Shown piece after piece: positions 50,876 to 63,787 of a stretch of DNA of 64,000 nt; the first letter of the stretch is position 1, and every line of letters begins with the position of its first letter. Origin of the DNA: Phallus indusiatus (lineage: Eukaryota; Basidiomycota; Agaricomycetes; Phallales; Phallaceae). A program made the position numbers and the translations under genes. Below the pieces are notes generated by a model. It had not been told where the DNA came from. It worked only from the letters and a program-made list of their open reading frames with translations, and did no database searches. Location of the stretch: positions 124,001-188,000 of the forward strand of contig JAQFWX010000027.1 in assembly GCA_027605045.1 (NCBI GenBank), given 5' to 3'.

Positions 50876-53039
50876 GACGGATTAATCTATATGGGTTGCT
50901 GTCGCGGGTGAAGAATACCGTTGAGATATGATGTGGGGGTGGGTGGCAGAATGGGCGTCGTTGTCGCTGAGGCGGCTGAGGACCCTTGCCCAAACTGAGA
51001 GCTCTCCCCTCCCCTTTATTTTTAAATATATATATACATACGCGATTCGAGGCTGTCCTATGACAGTTGCGCGTCAAATTCTCCTGTTGATCTTTACCGT
51101 TTCTGACACGTTCTTGATTGCAGATGACTAAAATTATATGATTGAAAAGGCGTCAATGGACAATACCCAGGGGTGATAATGTTAGTAGTGATCCATTCGG
51201 GGTCTTATAAGGGCGGAATCATGAACTAACAAACAGCTGCGCCCTGAAGCTGAAGCTTGAACAGGGGAGGAGGGAAAGGGAAAAAAAAGGTTAGAGTTGT
51301 GGAAAAAGCTTGGGAAAATTTTTGGAAAATCTGAGGTGTGACTAACCGGTATAGGTAATAGTTGTCACGGGCGTTACGTCCAAGATCAACCTTGGTCCTT
51401 GGCTCTTCTTAGCACTAGCTACTACTAGTAATATGATTTGAGTACAGAAATCAACAAGTTTTATAATCTGGCTCTGTGGTATGGCTGCTATGATTTACAG
51501 CTTCATCCTAAACCTTGATGCAGAAATAAAATCCGAAATGATTCCGGGGCATTATTTCGCCGGGTGGACCAACACTCTGACTCACTGACGCAAACAACAC
51601 GAAGGGTCACAACGAGCCTCGCTTTACGCCCATTCAACAGCAATCTTTGTGGCACCTTTGAATATCTGATGAAGATTTACGTCACATTATCTCTAATCTC
51701 TTGGTATCTCTTTCTGTTTTACCTTTTTTTTTGTCTGATGAATCCCATTATGTAAATAATAAAAACCCGCTTACACTTTCCAAGTACTAGTTGACTCAAT
51801 GTTTAGAGTTGGTCAGCTAAGTCCAAGGTTTTCATTTGTAACCATCTGAGCCCAGGCTTGGTGTCAACTCCGGATGCCACACATTTGAACGACTTTATAC
51901 AACCCCCCTAATAGTCAAACTTACTGAATTCGTAAATAGTTCACAATGATGGTATCCAACCCCGGCTGCACGTCGCAATACTCTTGATTGGTACTAGTAT
52001 GAACATTTAGGTAATAGTATTTGAATACTAGTCCGGTCCCTGGTTTGGACCGCGTCTTTATGAGATAGGTATGTATTGAATAAGAATAAAAAAGGTAGTA
52101 ATTTACCAAAACATGATGCGATGCTATATGGTAACATGATAATGCGGACTTCGTTTAGGAAAAATATGTTAGGCATCTATATGGGCCGAGCAAAAGGTAC
52201 GGGAACCTGGCAAAAGTAATTCAATTCAAAAGAATTACCCTACCGACGTCTACTATATATCGCTCTCCAGACATGCGCATGTATTATCGGGGGAGAAAAA
52301 AACTGGTGGTCAATAATTGTACGTCATTTTCACACAGACCATTATTACGGATTATTCATTATGCAATCCCTTTTCTTTCGGTAACGAGAGGGGGAAAGGA
52401 TTTTTTAAAATAGCATAGTTGTATCTAATTATGGATTCATGGCAAAAAAGAAGCAGGTAATTTAACCAATCTAGTCAAACCCCGCATGCGGCATAATCAA
52501 GCAAGCGATCAATTCTGCATCGCCGCTTTATGCTTCCTGCATATCTTAAGCATTGGTACGTGCGCAAAATTTATTTATTTATTTTTATTGAAATCAATGT
52601 TGGTTTGCGATATGCGGGTGAATCAATGACGAAGAGGGGCAGACTTTGACTATTTTTGACTGAACAACTTGTTCCCGTAGATCGCGGATTCAACTACTCT
52701 ATTCCCCTTGCTTGACAATTAGCGTACCACGGCTAAATTGCGTGTCATATCAAAAGTTGAGGTCAAGCTGTTGTCCAGCAGTTCCCTATTAATCGATGAG
52801 TTACACGTACAACCTCTCCCTATCATTGAACCTCAGCTTGCACTGTGTGTTTTGCCATCCCTAACATGACTTGAATCAATGTACACCGTACTAGGTATTA
52901 GTTCCGTCAGCTTTTTTTGAATAATTATTGATTCTCCAAGACTGAGATCGAACAAACACAAAACAATGATATATTAACACTATTTGACAAGTCTTCGAAA
53001 GAGCAAATTGGGAATTATAAGGTCGGCTCCTGTCTTGAT
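50876..53039. other. Intergenic
   Basis: About 2.2 kb upstream of the calpain gene. A TATA-like AAATATATATATA lies near 51025. Short frames only; no family recognised. Confidence 0.45.
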
Positions 53040-54068
53040 TTACCTATTTTTACAACGTTCACAATGGCGATCTCGATAATCTTTGCGGGCAAACCCGTCA
53101 TCACTACATCAAATATTAGCGTTCTTTTTAAGAGAGTAAAATTAAGAACCGTACGTACCAGAAGTAGCATTTGAACTGCCTACCACTATTCATAGTTTCG
53201 ACATGTCTGGCAGCATCTTGTCTTCTGGTGAAAGAAGCATTGCTTTACGGGAAAAAAAGAGAGAGGGAAATAAGAATGATTAGCAATTCATAATTGAACA
53301 GTGAATTTGGGTAGTACCATGCTGTACATATGTAGGGCTTCTCAGAGAGGTGAACCGACTTGATATGAGTTTGCAGCTGCGCTTTTCTAACGAATTTGCC
53401 GGTGTGAGTGCAGCCTGCCCAACCACAAAAGAACTTTTTCTGTCCTTGATCTATTCGTTCTCTGATATATGGTTCAATATCCCTTGGCGACGTCGTGTTA
53501 ACCTCCCTAAACTCGTGTACTTGGCTACGGTTATACATTCCTTGGTCAACTCCCCCAGTGGCACTATAGTGCTGCTGGTAATATTGTCCTACGTTTAAGA
53601 AAACGAGTTTGAAGATATTGGGGTTCATAGCTCTCACCGTGTACCAATCCTGGGAGTATTGCTGCTGATACACGTCTGTTATCATCGGTCAATAAAAGCT
53701 ACGAGCTGAAAGAGAGTATCATGGACGTACAGCTCGAGGAAGGATAAGGATTCTGGAGAGGGATACCTTCTCATCGCTGTCAAAAGACGGGGAAAACGAG
53801 AGAACAATGTTTCTGACATACCACCTTGGAAATCTTGGCCATCTTGGGCTGTGATGTGCCGGGATTACTGTAAGTAGACTGAGGGGGCGCGAACAGGTAA
53901 ATAGCACGTACTGCCACTTTGTGAATCTATACAATCGTTGGAGTCGAGGACATGTAAGAAACAAATGCACGTACTATGAGAATAACCATGTTGAGAGAGA
54001 TCTTCCTCGTTGCCATTGTAGTGGTAAAAGTTGGTCGGATATCCCAAGTTGTCGCTGGGAGGGTACAT
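53040..54068 (-). CDS. C2H2-type zinc-finger protein, copy 1
   Basis: Minus-strand gene with ATG at 54068 (MYPPSDNLGYPTNFYHYN) and TAA ending at 53040. The N-terminal exons are uncertain; the first is 53975-54068. The core holds FFCGWAGCTHTGKF..HIKSVH (finger 1), then CNASFTRRQDAARHVETM (finger 2) and KCYFCDDGFARKDYRDRHC (finger 3, with Cys as the last ligand), split over short exons in the same places as in the gene 1.4 kb upstream. The protein is small and ends four residues after the last finger. DNA binding and a transcription-factor role are inferred from the fingers. Tyr/Gln-rich N terminus; no other domain. The N-terminal model needs transcript support. Confidence 0.7.
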
Positions 54069-55435
54069 TTGGAGAGTATTTCAGAACGAGTAGGAATGCT
54101 GCTGTCCCAAATTTCGTCGAGATTACCTGTCTTAAATAGACCTCTATGACGTTTTTTTTCTTGGCTAAATCACTTTCGGACTGGATGCGCGAGGGCCAAA
54201 GATTGGAAGGTTCACATAAAGCAAGAAAAAAATAAAATAAAAAGATATAGAAATAAAGGAGTGGAAAATATTAATTATGAAAAAAAGTTAGAGATTCATC
54301 GGCATTGACAAGGGATTAAACTTGAAAAGGGAAAAATGAGAGGGAAGTGCATTGTATGTTCTTTGGATCTGTTTTTCTATCGGGAAGGATAAGTAATGGG
54401 CATTTCCTAACTTAGTCCAGGCGGAGCTTGGAACACGTCACTCCGCTTCAAATTCCGTTTTATCAACTGAGGTCGCTTACTTGAAGTTACATTGACGGGC
54501 AAGGCGAGACCTAAAAAGTGTTTCGCTTGACCTTCTGTAATCAACCAATTGATTGTCTTGCAAGGTTGTCGCATCACGAAACGCACACCGTTTTTTAGAG
54601 CAACAATATATCTCGGTTAGCGGCTTTATTCTACATCCGCCAATTAGATCCCTACTAAATCGGAATAATACTCAGGCTGATTTCATTTGACATTTTCCGC
54701 ATCGTAATGAATTCTTTTTAGCGTAAAAGTAATGAAACGTTTCTTTTGCAATCTCAATTTTAGATTCTCACTTAAGAATTATGGTGTGTAACGAACAATC
54801 TAGATACGGAAGTCGACAACGCGTTCCTTTAAATTTATTTGAAATTTGAAATTTTTTTTTTCGTTTCCCAGAAACAGAAAATTCAAAATTCAAAACAGCA
54901 CATTCCGTCGACTGCAATGACATTTTTAGGTCAAAAGAATTAAACAAGCAGGTGGAAGGAACAAAATAATGGTCAGACATACCCACTGGTTATTCGGGAA
55001 ATTTAAAAAATCGGCTTTTGAAATAAGTCTCACGTTATTTCCTTTTAATTTATTTCTTCATGTTATCGTACTTTTCCGTTTCGATGTTTCCCGTCATGGT
55101 TTCATACATGGATTGCCTTTTCATTCCGATGTTGGAAATTACTAGTTCTTCTTCAAGCAACATATGAGCGCAGCGAACGGTCAAAATGCAAATAAAGGTA
55201 TCAAAAAAGGAAAAAAAAAGGTATTATAAACGTCCTAACAGTCCATGGTAATGATTAAAAGCTATTCGGTCTGAGACAAAACTATCACAATCGTTCTAAA
55301 AAAATCGATCGGATTACAGGCCTTAACTCCTTTCTTCAGCCCCGAATTTCTCCACATGAAAGAAGCCCGAACTAACGTTCATCTAGGAAATGATGGGTCC
55401 CTAATCGGAGAACTTTTTCGCCCATGCACCCATAG
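54069..55435. other. Spacer between the two zinc-finger genes
   Basis: About 1.4 kb, AT-rich, with A/T homopolymer runs. Short frames only. It should contain the promoter of copy 1. Confidence 0.5.
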
Positions 55436-56889
55436 CTAGTTGTACACGTTAGGTTCGAAGTCAGGAGACCCGGATGAAGCCTCGCGTAAGCACCTTTCCT
55501 CATGCTCGTTTCTATAATGCCTTCTTGAATAGGCTCTGTGACTTTTATTTTCCCATTTCAATTGATGCCCAATAAAGATAAAATTTTCGGGAGAGGAATG
55601 CTTACCAAACACTACACCGATATTGCTTGCCTCTATTGAGTGAAACCACGTGGCGATTCGCGTCTTGTTTCCGGGCGAATGTTGTATTACTGGGAGATAA
55701 TAATCAAAAATAATATTAATATGGGTGATGAATAGGTTTTTCTTCCGAGACATACCAGGTTGTACAGATGTAAGGCTTCTCCTGTAAGTGCGCCGATCGA
55801 ACATGCGTGATGACTTGTGCTTTTTGAGGAAACCCCATTGGGTGAGTGCACCCCGGCCAAGCACAATAGAATGTAATGACGCCATTAGTGAATGATTCCG
55901 AGACATGGCAATTCAATGTTTTGGTAGGTGTGACTTGTGTCTGTTGAATCCAAAAATGTTGCCTTATAGCGGGTCTAAGGCTTCCCATCCCAACTTCGAC
56001 ATTTTCGTTGAAGCTCGGTAATGTGGATCCGGTCAAAGAGGGGGTGTACTCGGAAATTGAGCCGTAAGGATTAGAAGTCGAAGTGTTGCTGGGCTATATT
56101 TTTTATTGCAAAATGTTAAGTGTTATGTCGTTTTGAACGAGAAAGAAACAAGGTCAATTCACATTGTATAGCTCATAATTTATTAGGACATTAACCTGGC
56201 CGTCGGATGAAGCGGGACTTCCTCGATCGCTGTCTAAAATAAATTGAAAGCAGATAAGTAATCGATACAATCTCAAGATTTTGCGCGCGTTAACTTACTT
56301 TGTTGCTGAGAGGAATTTAATGACGTTGGTATTGGATGTCTAAGTTCCATGGCAGAATAAATATGTTGCGGGGTGCGAGGAATCGTTAAAGGATCGACAT
56401 TGATATTTGTGTTTCTTATCGTTGATGGACCTGCATCAGCTTCTTGGATACATTCCTGTCTCGCTAAAAGCCGTAACGGAAAAACAAGGTTTATTGGAAC
56501 GGAAGTTCATTTGTTTTGAAAAAGAGCAAGTACTTACCAGGTTGGATCTGGTTATTACTACCTGCCGTCGTTGCGTAAGAGCCGTAAATTGCTAAAGCCA
56601 TCTCTTGAGTCAAATCGCGGGGTTCTGGAAATAAATAGCTCATATGAGGCTCCATATAATTTATTGCCAAAGGGAAGATCCAATAAAAACGAAGGAGAAT
56701 AAATTAACGACGAAAGAGATGGTAGTCGTAAATGAAAAAAAAAGCGAAGAGCAAAGTAAAATAAAAGACGAAGAATAAGATAAAAGAAGAAATAAAAAAG
56801 AAAGGAGGGAAGAATGGACTGTATGGAATGATACCTTTTCTCTTCACTAAAGCGACTGACGTGAGGGTTTTTTTGATGGAAGAACTCAT
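55436..56889 (-). CDS. C2H2-type zinc-finger protein, copy 2
   Basis: Minus strand, TAG ending at 55436. The likely start is ATG 56889 (MSSSIKKTLTSVALVKRK) spliced into EPRDLTQEMALAIYGS; the in-frame ATG at 56601 is the alternative. Later exons encode a Ser/Asn/Pro-rich low-complexity part, then FYCAWPGCTHPMGF..HVRSAH (finger 1), CNTTFARKQDANRHV (finger 2) and CSVCHRAYSRRHYRNEHEERC (finger 3), followed by 17 residues. Finger spacing and intron positions match copy 1 throughout, so the two are tandem paralogues. A sequence-specific transcription factor is the natural reading; targets unknown. Confidence 0.75.
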
Positions 56890-58219
56890 CTTTCCAAGCT
56901 CTCATATTTAAAAGGAACGTCCTTGGTTGACTTCGATCGCGGCGGAGCAAAATAAGCACGGCCTTGGTTCAGATCCGATTGATTAGCAGTTGAAAAACGG
57001 CATTGCATTGAGAATCTGCTTGTTTTCTTGGGATAAACTGATACGGACAAACTTGAAAAAGGGATCGTTTTTTGATCGACAGGATGGATCAGCGATCAAA
57101 GCAAAAAAACACCGCCCTTAGAGGTGTCCACATACACCCTCTCCATCTCTCTCTCTCTCGCTTCCTCGGGACTTCTTGACATCAAATGAGGCCTTGAGGA
57201 TAGTCTAATTCGAAGCCAGACTGTGAAAAGCCGCTAGGAGCTGATTCGACCAGCATACAAGCGCCTTCCAGAAAGGATACTCGGTCCTCACGAACAGTCG
57301 CACACCGTTCACCACACACACACACAAACTGACACGTCCATGAGTGATTGGCTGACGTTCATCAAAGGGCTTTTCCAAAAATATTTTTAGACACAAAGTA
57401 GAATGCGTCATGAACCCTTTTTGTCCTCTTTCGTTACTTGCAGTGCATGAGCGCACACTGAGCACACAATGATATTGATGGGGAAAGTCTTAGCGCAGAC
57501 ACAGCTGGAAGAGTAAAATTGTCCATCTCCCTTTGATGAACTCTCTCGTAAGGGCTTCCGAAACATTTTCGTACTCCCCTCCCTTTCCCAAATTTCCAAT
57601 TTTGAACTGTAAATCTGAAACTCGAGCCAAATACGATCTTAGCCATCGCTGCTGTGCGCGATGCGTCCATCAGTTTTTCAAAGCTCAAAGCCTTTGTATA
57701 TGGGGAAATGAGTCCAAACTACAAGTAATGCAATGCATTTGGTGGACCGGCGCTGGTGCACATTTCATTTTACAAAACAAAGGTTTTGCATAACCAAGGG
57801 GCCTATTTGGCTGGTACATGGAGATAAGAGCTCGCATGACTCTATATGGCTTGCGAGTTAATCATGTGTTGCATGTGCACTTTTTATTCATTGCTCAAAC
57901 GGCGACAGCGGCAATGAGACGACTCTTGGATTGATTTCACACGATCGGATTTTCGGCTAATTGTCACATAATGAAAAGAAGGAACAGGATATATATCAGA
58001 CATCAATGAATAATCGGAATAGCATAGAAAAGAGGGAAATTATGAAAAGAATGTGTGGATAACTTCTATGACAGCTGAAAGGAAAAAGAGGGACGCGACA
58101 CAAACATCCAGAGTGGCTGACTCGGGTGTGTACCGTCGGAGAAGAGATGAGCCAATATCGATGATCGGAAACCTATCATGAATAATAATGATCTTCTGTT
58201 TTTATCTGTTTACTCTAAT
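56890..58219. other. Intergenic
   Basis: About 1.3 kb between the GH5 stop and the zinc-finger start. CT-rich run near 57135-57160 and a CA run near 57313. No gene recognised. Confidence 0.5.
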
Positions 58220-60579
58220 TCAGCTTGAAGTGCGAAAGTTATCGCAAACGCTCGGATCGTTTAACATGGCTGGATTGGATGTGAAATGACCGGCTTCTAG
58301 AGCTGTAAAGTAATCCCTAGACGTGAGAAGAGCGATGTGGTCAGATTTGGCATTTTCCTTAGGAACGGGGGAAAAAGTGACATACCATTCCCGTTGGTCG
58401 GAGTTTCCGTTCTCAATTTTGAAGCTCCAAAATATCCATCCGGACGATTGTGAGTACATGAGCTTCTGTGCATCAGCCCCTAATTACATGTGGGAGGATA
58501 AATAAATTAGCACGTGAAAAATGATATAAGGTTTATATCCTTCGGTGAGAAAGGTCGCACGCACATTGAGTGAGGAAAGTGTCATTCTATAAGTTGATAT
58601 GCCACATAGAGTTATGATCAAAAGTTATCCTAAATTGGATTAGACAGGAACAAACCACGTACGGCATCAAAGTTGGTAGAAATCGCCCATTCTCCGAAGA
58701 TCATAGGCACATTACCAGATGCGGTGTCTTGTTGAACACGAGGAAGGTCTTATATTTAGAAAACACGAAACATAAATCAGCATCCTGGCTTGATCATTTT
58801 CTCTCTCTTGAAGGAGGTGAAGAACAGTTTACGCACTGCAGATGGATTCCAAATACGCCTCGGGGTTTGGATCAGCAACCCCGCCGAAGGAATAGTCTGT
58901 AAAAGGTTTAAGAAACGTGACGTTACAAGATGTTCCTGACCTGCTATGTATCAGCGTCATTAGGTTAATTGACTTACATAGGTGATCATCAAACAAGGCC
59001 GGTCCCTGAGTTGCATCCGCTGGGTTAAATCCTTGTTGATTCTGCCAAAGGTCATCCATAAACCTATTTTGTGCTCAAGTCCTCAGTCAAAATTTCTTCA
59101 AATCCCTCCCTCTTTTGTAGAAGAAAATAAAACGTACGTTGTGTGCAGACATTGTCTGTTAGTGCCTCCGAACAATGTCGCGACTGCTGTGGCAGTGAGA
59201 GGATTTGACATCCCGATCTCATTAGCAACATTTTCAATGATGGGTATAATTGAAACTAGCACTTCCGCGACACGTCCGACACCGCTGCTATTATTGCTGC
59301 TACCACCTCCAAATAATGTTGCCATAGCGGACAGGGATATGGCATTACTTGTTGCCGTAGCGTTCGGGTATAGCTTCAGGGCAGAGGTGTAGTCTATGTC
59401 TGGACAGAATATACCAAATGAGAGCTCAACCGCCCGGACGACGAGGGTGAAATCGGTTAGATCTGGGTGATGTCATTTTTCAGTCGTAAAAGACGAGGAC
59501 GCATAAAACACGTACATTCGCCGTAACCTGGAGTCTGGGCAGAGTTCATCAGAGGCTCATTTACCGCCTCTATGGCAAAGACTTTGCTAAAGTCTGCATC
59601 TGCATGAGAAAGGAACGCCATTACGCCGGCCCATTGAAGTGCTCGGAAGTAGTTTTGAGGTTGCTATTGAAACCGTAAGTTTGATTCGTGTATTTATGTT
59701 ATGTGCAAGTACGAAACTTACGTAGAATTCAACTTGACTTGTGCAATTTCCTGTGGGAACTTTTGTCAGGGATTTGGAGATCTGTTTATGAAATGGAAAG
59801 ACGAACCGGCAAACATCTGGAGTGACGCTGACACACCGGGCATGGCATGAAAGTCGAGCAATGCATTGATGTTGTTGGCTTTCAATTGCTGTAACCCTCG
59901 TTTCTTGCGAGGGAGTCTCGTGATAAGCTAATATGTTTTCAGAGATAGAGACATTAAAACACAAACCAGTTGTTTAATTCCACCACGAGGCTAGTACATC
60001 GAGATAAGGTTAGGTTTAAGCTGAGTTATGGCAGCAGGTAAAGATCACTCACATAGAATTCCGTGTTTCTATCGACTAGATCTTCGATGATCCAAAAACC
60101 CATCTGGTAAAAATGAAATCGGTGGATTATAGGTTAGGCCTATAGCAACAAAGCTTACCGGAATTCTAACAGTATTCAACCCAGCTTTCACAATGTCGTT
60201 AACATCCGCCTCGCTGAACCACGTTTCCCAATGCTCAAGAAAGACCTTATCAGCTTGCGTTTGACCGATTTTCTTCACCAAAGCCCATTCGGACGCAGCG
60301 CAGTCTTCACACGAACCAGTCTCGAAACAGGTATCTCCACCCATCTCCACCCATTCGTTGGGGAGCATCCATGGTTCCAAGACTAACCAGGCTCCAAGCT
60401 ATGAAATCAAAACGTGTTTTTTTTAGCACGTATGACATGACTGCTGTGCCTCGGAACGAGCTTACGTTTACGCCATAGACTTTTTCGACCGGAAGGCCAT
60501 TGGAAGTGGCCGCAGCTTTCGGAAAGGAGTGTAATAATGAGAAAAGAAGCGGATATAATAAGACCAGATGAGGCCACAT
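58220..60579 (-). CDS. Secreted GH5 exo-beta-1,3-glucanase-like glycoside hydrolase
   Basis: Minus-strand, intron-rich gene; exon 1 is 60466-60579 and the stop ends at 58220. The ATG at 60579 begins MWPHLVLLYPLLFSLLHSFP, a signal peptide. Then come LEPWMLPNEW, a Cys-rich loop (TCFETGSCEDCAASEW), LNTVRIP, NINALLDFHAMPG, the acid/base Glu in FAIEAVNEPLMN, and the nucleophile Glu in IFGEWAIST, followed by GWIFWSFKIE. This matches fungal GH5 exo-1,3-glucanases that trim cell-wall beta-1,3-glucan. Between the two catalytic Glu lies a low-complexity insert (SNNSSGVGR and a repeated ATLFGG) that is unusual for the barrel. It shares a 538-bp spacer with the divergent S28 peptidase, so co-regulation is possible. 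Confidence 0.85.
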
Positions 60580-61117
60580 CTCAGGCCCTTGACGTCGACG
60601 CGATGGGGGTAGAAAAGAGGATGAAAAGGCTAGTTTGGGGTCGGAAAGGCTGAAAATCACCCTTGCACAGAATCTCCGGACATGTCGTGCCCGTTTTGTA
60701 TTAAATTCAATTGGATTTGTATACTTTCGCGACGTGTATCATATTCAATACGAAAAATTGCGCGCTATTTACCGGTACTACGCTGACCTCCATCGGCACG
60801 TTGAACAGCTGAACGAGTGGCAAATGACAAGCTCGCGTGACATGTTGAGGGTCGCGTAGACGCCCAACTCCAAGTCTTTGACTGGTGTCATGGCGGTGGC
60901 GAACACTCGTTTGACCACATTGTCTAATACCATGCGGAGGTGTACACGTGGAGAAAGAGTATATAATGCTGCTCTTCTTTTTCCACCATTTGGAGTCGTC
61001 CAGTCACGCGGTCAGGTCTTCGCGCAAGCGACAAGCTTCATCGGTATTTGTCGATAAGGAAATGGCGAAGACAATACATATATTGTTCAATGCACTCAAT
61101 TAGTTCATACATTCATT
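60580..61117. promoter_or_regulatory. Divergent promoter region of the GH5 and S28 genes
   Basis: A 538-bp spacer between two start codons pointing outward. TATATAAT at 60960-60967 suits the S28 gene, about 150 bp from its ATG, which would leave a fairly long 5' UTR. No clear TATA for GH5. Shared activator sites are plausible but not identified. Confidence 0.45.
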
Positions 61118-63564
61118 ATGCTCACTCTTGTAGTTCCTGCTTTGACAATATTGGCGGCGTTCCTCTCTGCTAGCCTGTCTCATGCTGCACAATACAACGG
61201 GCAAATCCGGCCTCCACGTGTTCGCATGCGGCCTCAAGAAGTTTTGCCTGTCGTTGTTCCTGCCAGCTCAGCTCCAAACAATGCCTTGTTTATTCAAGTA
61301 AGGGGGTAAAAGTGACAAAAGCATGCATGATTGATCATACTGTATGGTCATAATGATTCTAGATGCCTCTTGATCACTTTTCTGAACACGACACGCGGAC
61401 ATTCTTAAACCGATATTGGATAAATGACACCTATTACAAACCTGGTGGTCCAATCTTTAGCCAGTCATTTTGTCGCTGTTATTTTTTCCGTCTCACATTA
61501 ATTTGCTTTTTCAGTATTCGACTCCGGGGAACAAAATGCCGAACCTTTATTGCCTTATTACTTACAAGTATGTCCAACACAAGTCAATTAAGCTGGCCGA
61601 TGTTCAAATTTCCTCCATTACATCATTAGGAATATCATGGGTTTTCGACCGTAATGCGCTTAGCGAAGCGATATAACGGTCTGGCCATTTTATGGGAACA
61701 TCGCTTCTATGGAGAATCACTTCCTTTTCCAGTAAACGTAAGATGCTTGTGAAGGGAAATCATCGCCGCAATGAAACAAAAAGTTCTTACGTTTTTGAAT
61801 AGAACGAAACGACTGGCGACCAGTGGCAATATCTTACGACCGATCAGGCACTTGAAGACGTAGTCTATTTGGCGAACAATTTGGAGGTTCAAGGCTTAAG
61901 TTCTGATAAATTAAAACCCAATGTTACTCCGTGGATATGGGTGGGTGGGTCATATCCTGGCATACGCGGTGAGATTTTCCCCTCCTTTTTCGTGGGTTTT
62001 ACGCACTGTATGTATGTGTTTCTAATTTATGTCGTTTTTGTTCATCCAGGCGCTCTTCTTCGACAACGAAATCCGGAAACAATTTACGCAGCATGGGTTT
62101 CATCTGCCCCCGTCCATGCACAAATTGATATGGCTTCCTATTATGAAGCGGCTGCCCGCAGTATTGCACAAAACTGTTCAAATGACTGGTCTGCCGTGAC
62201 TCACTATGTCGATAACGTATTTATGAATTCACAAAACAAAACCGAGATCGACGAGTTGAAGTTTGCCCTCCTGAAGGCCAGACTAAGTGGACCGGGAGAT
62301 AATACTACTGGCGCGGATGGGTTAACGTTGGAGCAAGCCGCTCAAATCAGTGATCTGAATGCTGCGAGTATTTTGATGGACCCGTTAGATTTCTACCAGG
62401 TGCTTCTCTTTCTCATCACCGCCCATTTTGGATTAAAGCCCGCGTTTCCTTTATTTAGTATTACGGTCCAATTTCTCTCCCTCCCTTTTGTGAAAATCTT
62501 GAAACACGAAACTTCACTAATGAAGCCTTCGAAGAAGGATTAGCTTCAGCTTCGGGTATTCAGACTGCCCTAGAAGCATTCTTAGTCGCTATTTCAGAGC
62601 TCGATTACGATGCAATTGAAGGTACGTAAATGAATAAATACAGATTTATTCATTCCTTGGCTTTTTGCGCTTTGCGAAACAATCATACCAACACTTGTAT
62701 GTTAGCTGCGGATTCTGCTCAGGATGATCCAGCTACCGATTTAAGCTGGATGTGGCAATATTGCTCTGAATATGGTTAGCTATTCATTATCTGTCTTATA
62801 GTGTTAAGTCCAAATGGTCACTAATCGTATTAATACTTAACTCAATTCGAAGGGTTTTATCAGCGGGGGGATCCGACCAATCCGCTTTCAATCGAGACTG
62901 CATTCTTGTCTTTATCGTATTTCCAATCCCAATGCAACAATACATTCCCATTTCCCGATATTCTTCCCGCTAGCCCTGCTGTGCAGAAGGTTAACAAGTA
63001 CGGCGGATGGAATATGAACCCTCCAAATGTATTCTGGACAAACGGAGAATGTACGCGATAACACTCCTTGCGACCGTTCTGTTTCCTGTTTCTCAAGCAG
63101 TATATCCTTGTTTAGACGACCCCTGGCGTACGATGGGTTTAGCATCAACAGAAAGCAATTCGCCACAGAGACAGTCAACAGTCGCCATTCCTCCGTAAGT
63201 CGTCTACTAGTCGAACCACCAATCATCATTCTTTTTGTTTCCCTTCATGCAACGAATGCAAAGTCCTTCATCTATTCCCATGACGCACAAATTATTCGCT
63301 TAACAATGGACTAAAGTCAAAGAAAATTTCAGATGCAACCTAGTTCCACAGGATGGAGATTCAAGATTTTTCGGTCTTTTACATGCAGGGATGGTGCATG
63401 TCTCTGATATGCGCGTCTTGATCACACCCGATTCTAACCATTCCGATTTCAAAACGGTCGGGTTCTACAGTCCAGTCTCTCAGGAACCTTTCTACTCCGG
63501 TTTGGGCCTATTTCAATTAGCATTGGATATGTGGCTAGAGGAAGGGTGTTTCCGGGGAGAATAA
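61118..63564 (+). CDS. Secreted serine carboxypeptidase S28 family
   Basis: Eleven exons: 61118-61297, 61363-61459, 61515-61567, 61669-61737, 61803-61968, 62050-62399, 62459-62621, 62706-62774, 62853-63050, 63116-63194, 63333-63564; 551 residues. Signal peptide [22 protein letters not shown]. Then [53 protein letters not shown] (catalytic Ser near 183), TNGEYDPWRT (Asp near 450) and [11 protein letters not shown] (His near 497). This is the S28 fold of prolyl carboxypeptidase and dipeptidyl peptidase II, acting on proline-containing peptides outside the cell or in the vacuole. The second intron has no GT donor in the needed phase: the best reading is TTTA|GCCAGT at 61460, so this intron is either GC-AG or damaged. 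Confidence 0.85.
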
Positions 63565-63787
63565 GAAGCCGTGTTTCACGTAGCCAAAGAATGACTCAAT
63601 AACTTGTAACGTATCATGTTGCCCTTATTTCAAAAGAACTTTTTTGATAGTATTCGCGTGTTCCTTCGTTCCTTCCTCTCTTACCAAGCTGGCCACGCGG
63701 GCGCCTATCGTCTAGGGACTGTGATCATAAGCGCCCGGCTGACTAGGAGAGTTTTCCGCTTACGTAATGTGTTGCGTTTTGTCCGTT
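63565..63787. other. 3' spacer
   Basis: About 220 bp after the S28 stop. The sequence CCTATCGTCTAGGGACTGTGA resembles part of a tRNA but does not fold as one. Nothing else seen. Confidence 0.4.

Noticed and set aside
56558..56959. 133-codon minus frame upstream of zinc-finger copy 2
   Set aside because: Phe/Leu-rich frame across AT-rich intron; a different frame continues into the finger exons.
63700..63760. tRNA-like CCTATCGTCTAGGGACTGTGA
   Set aside because: No matching anticodon or T arm in the expected place.
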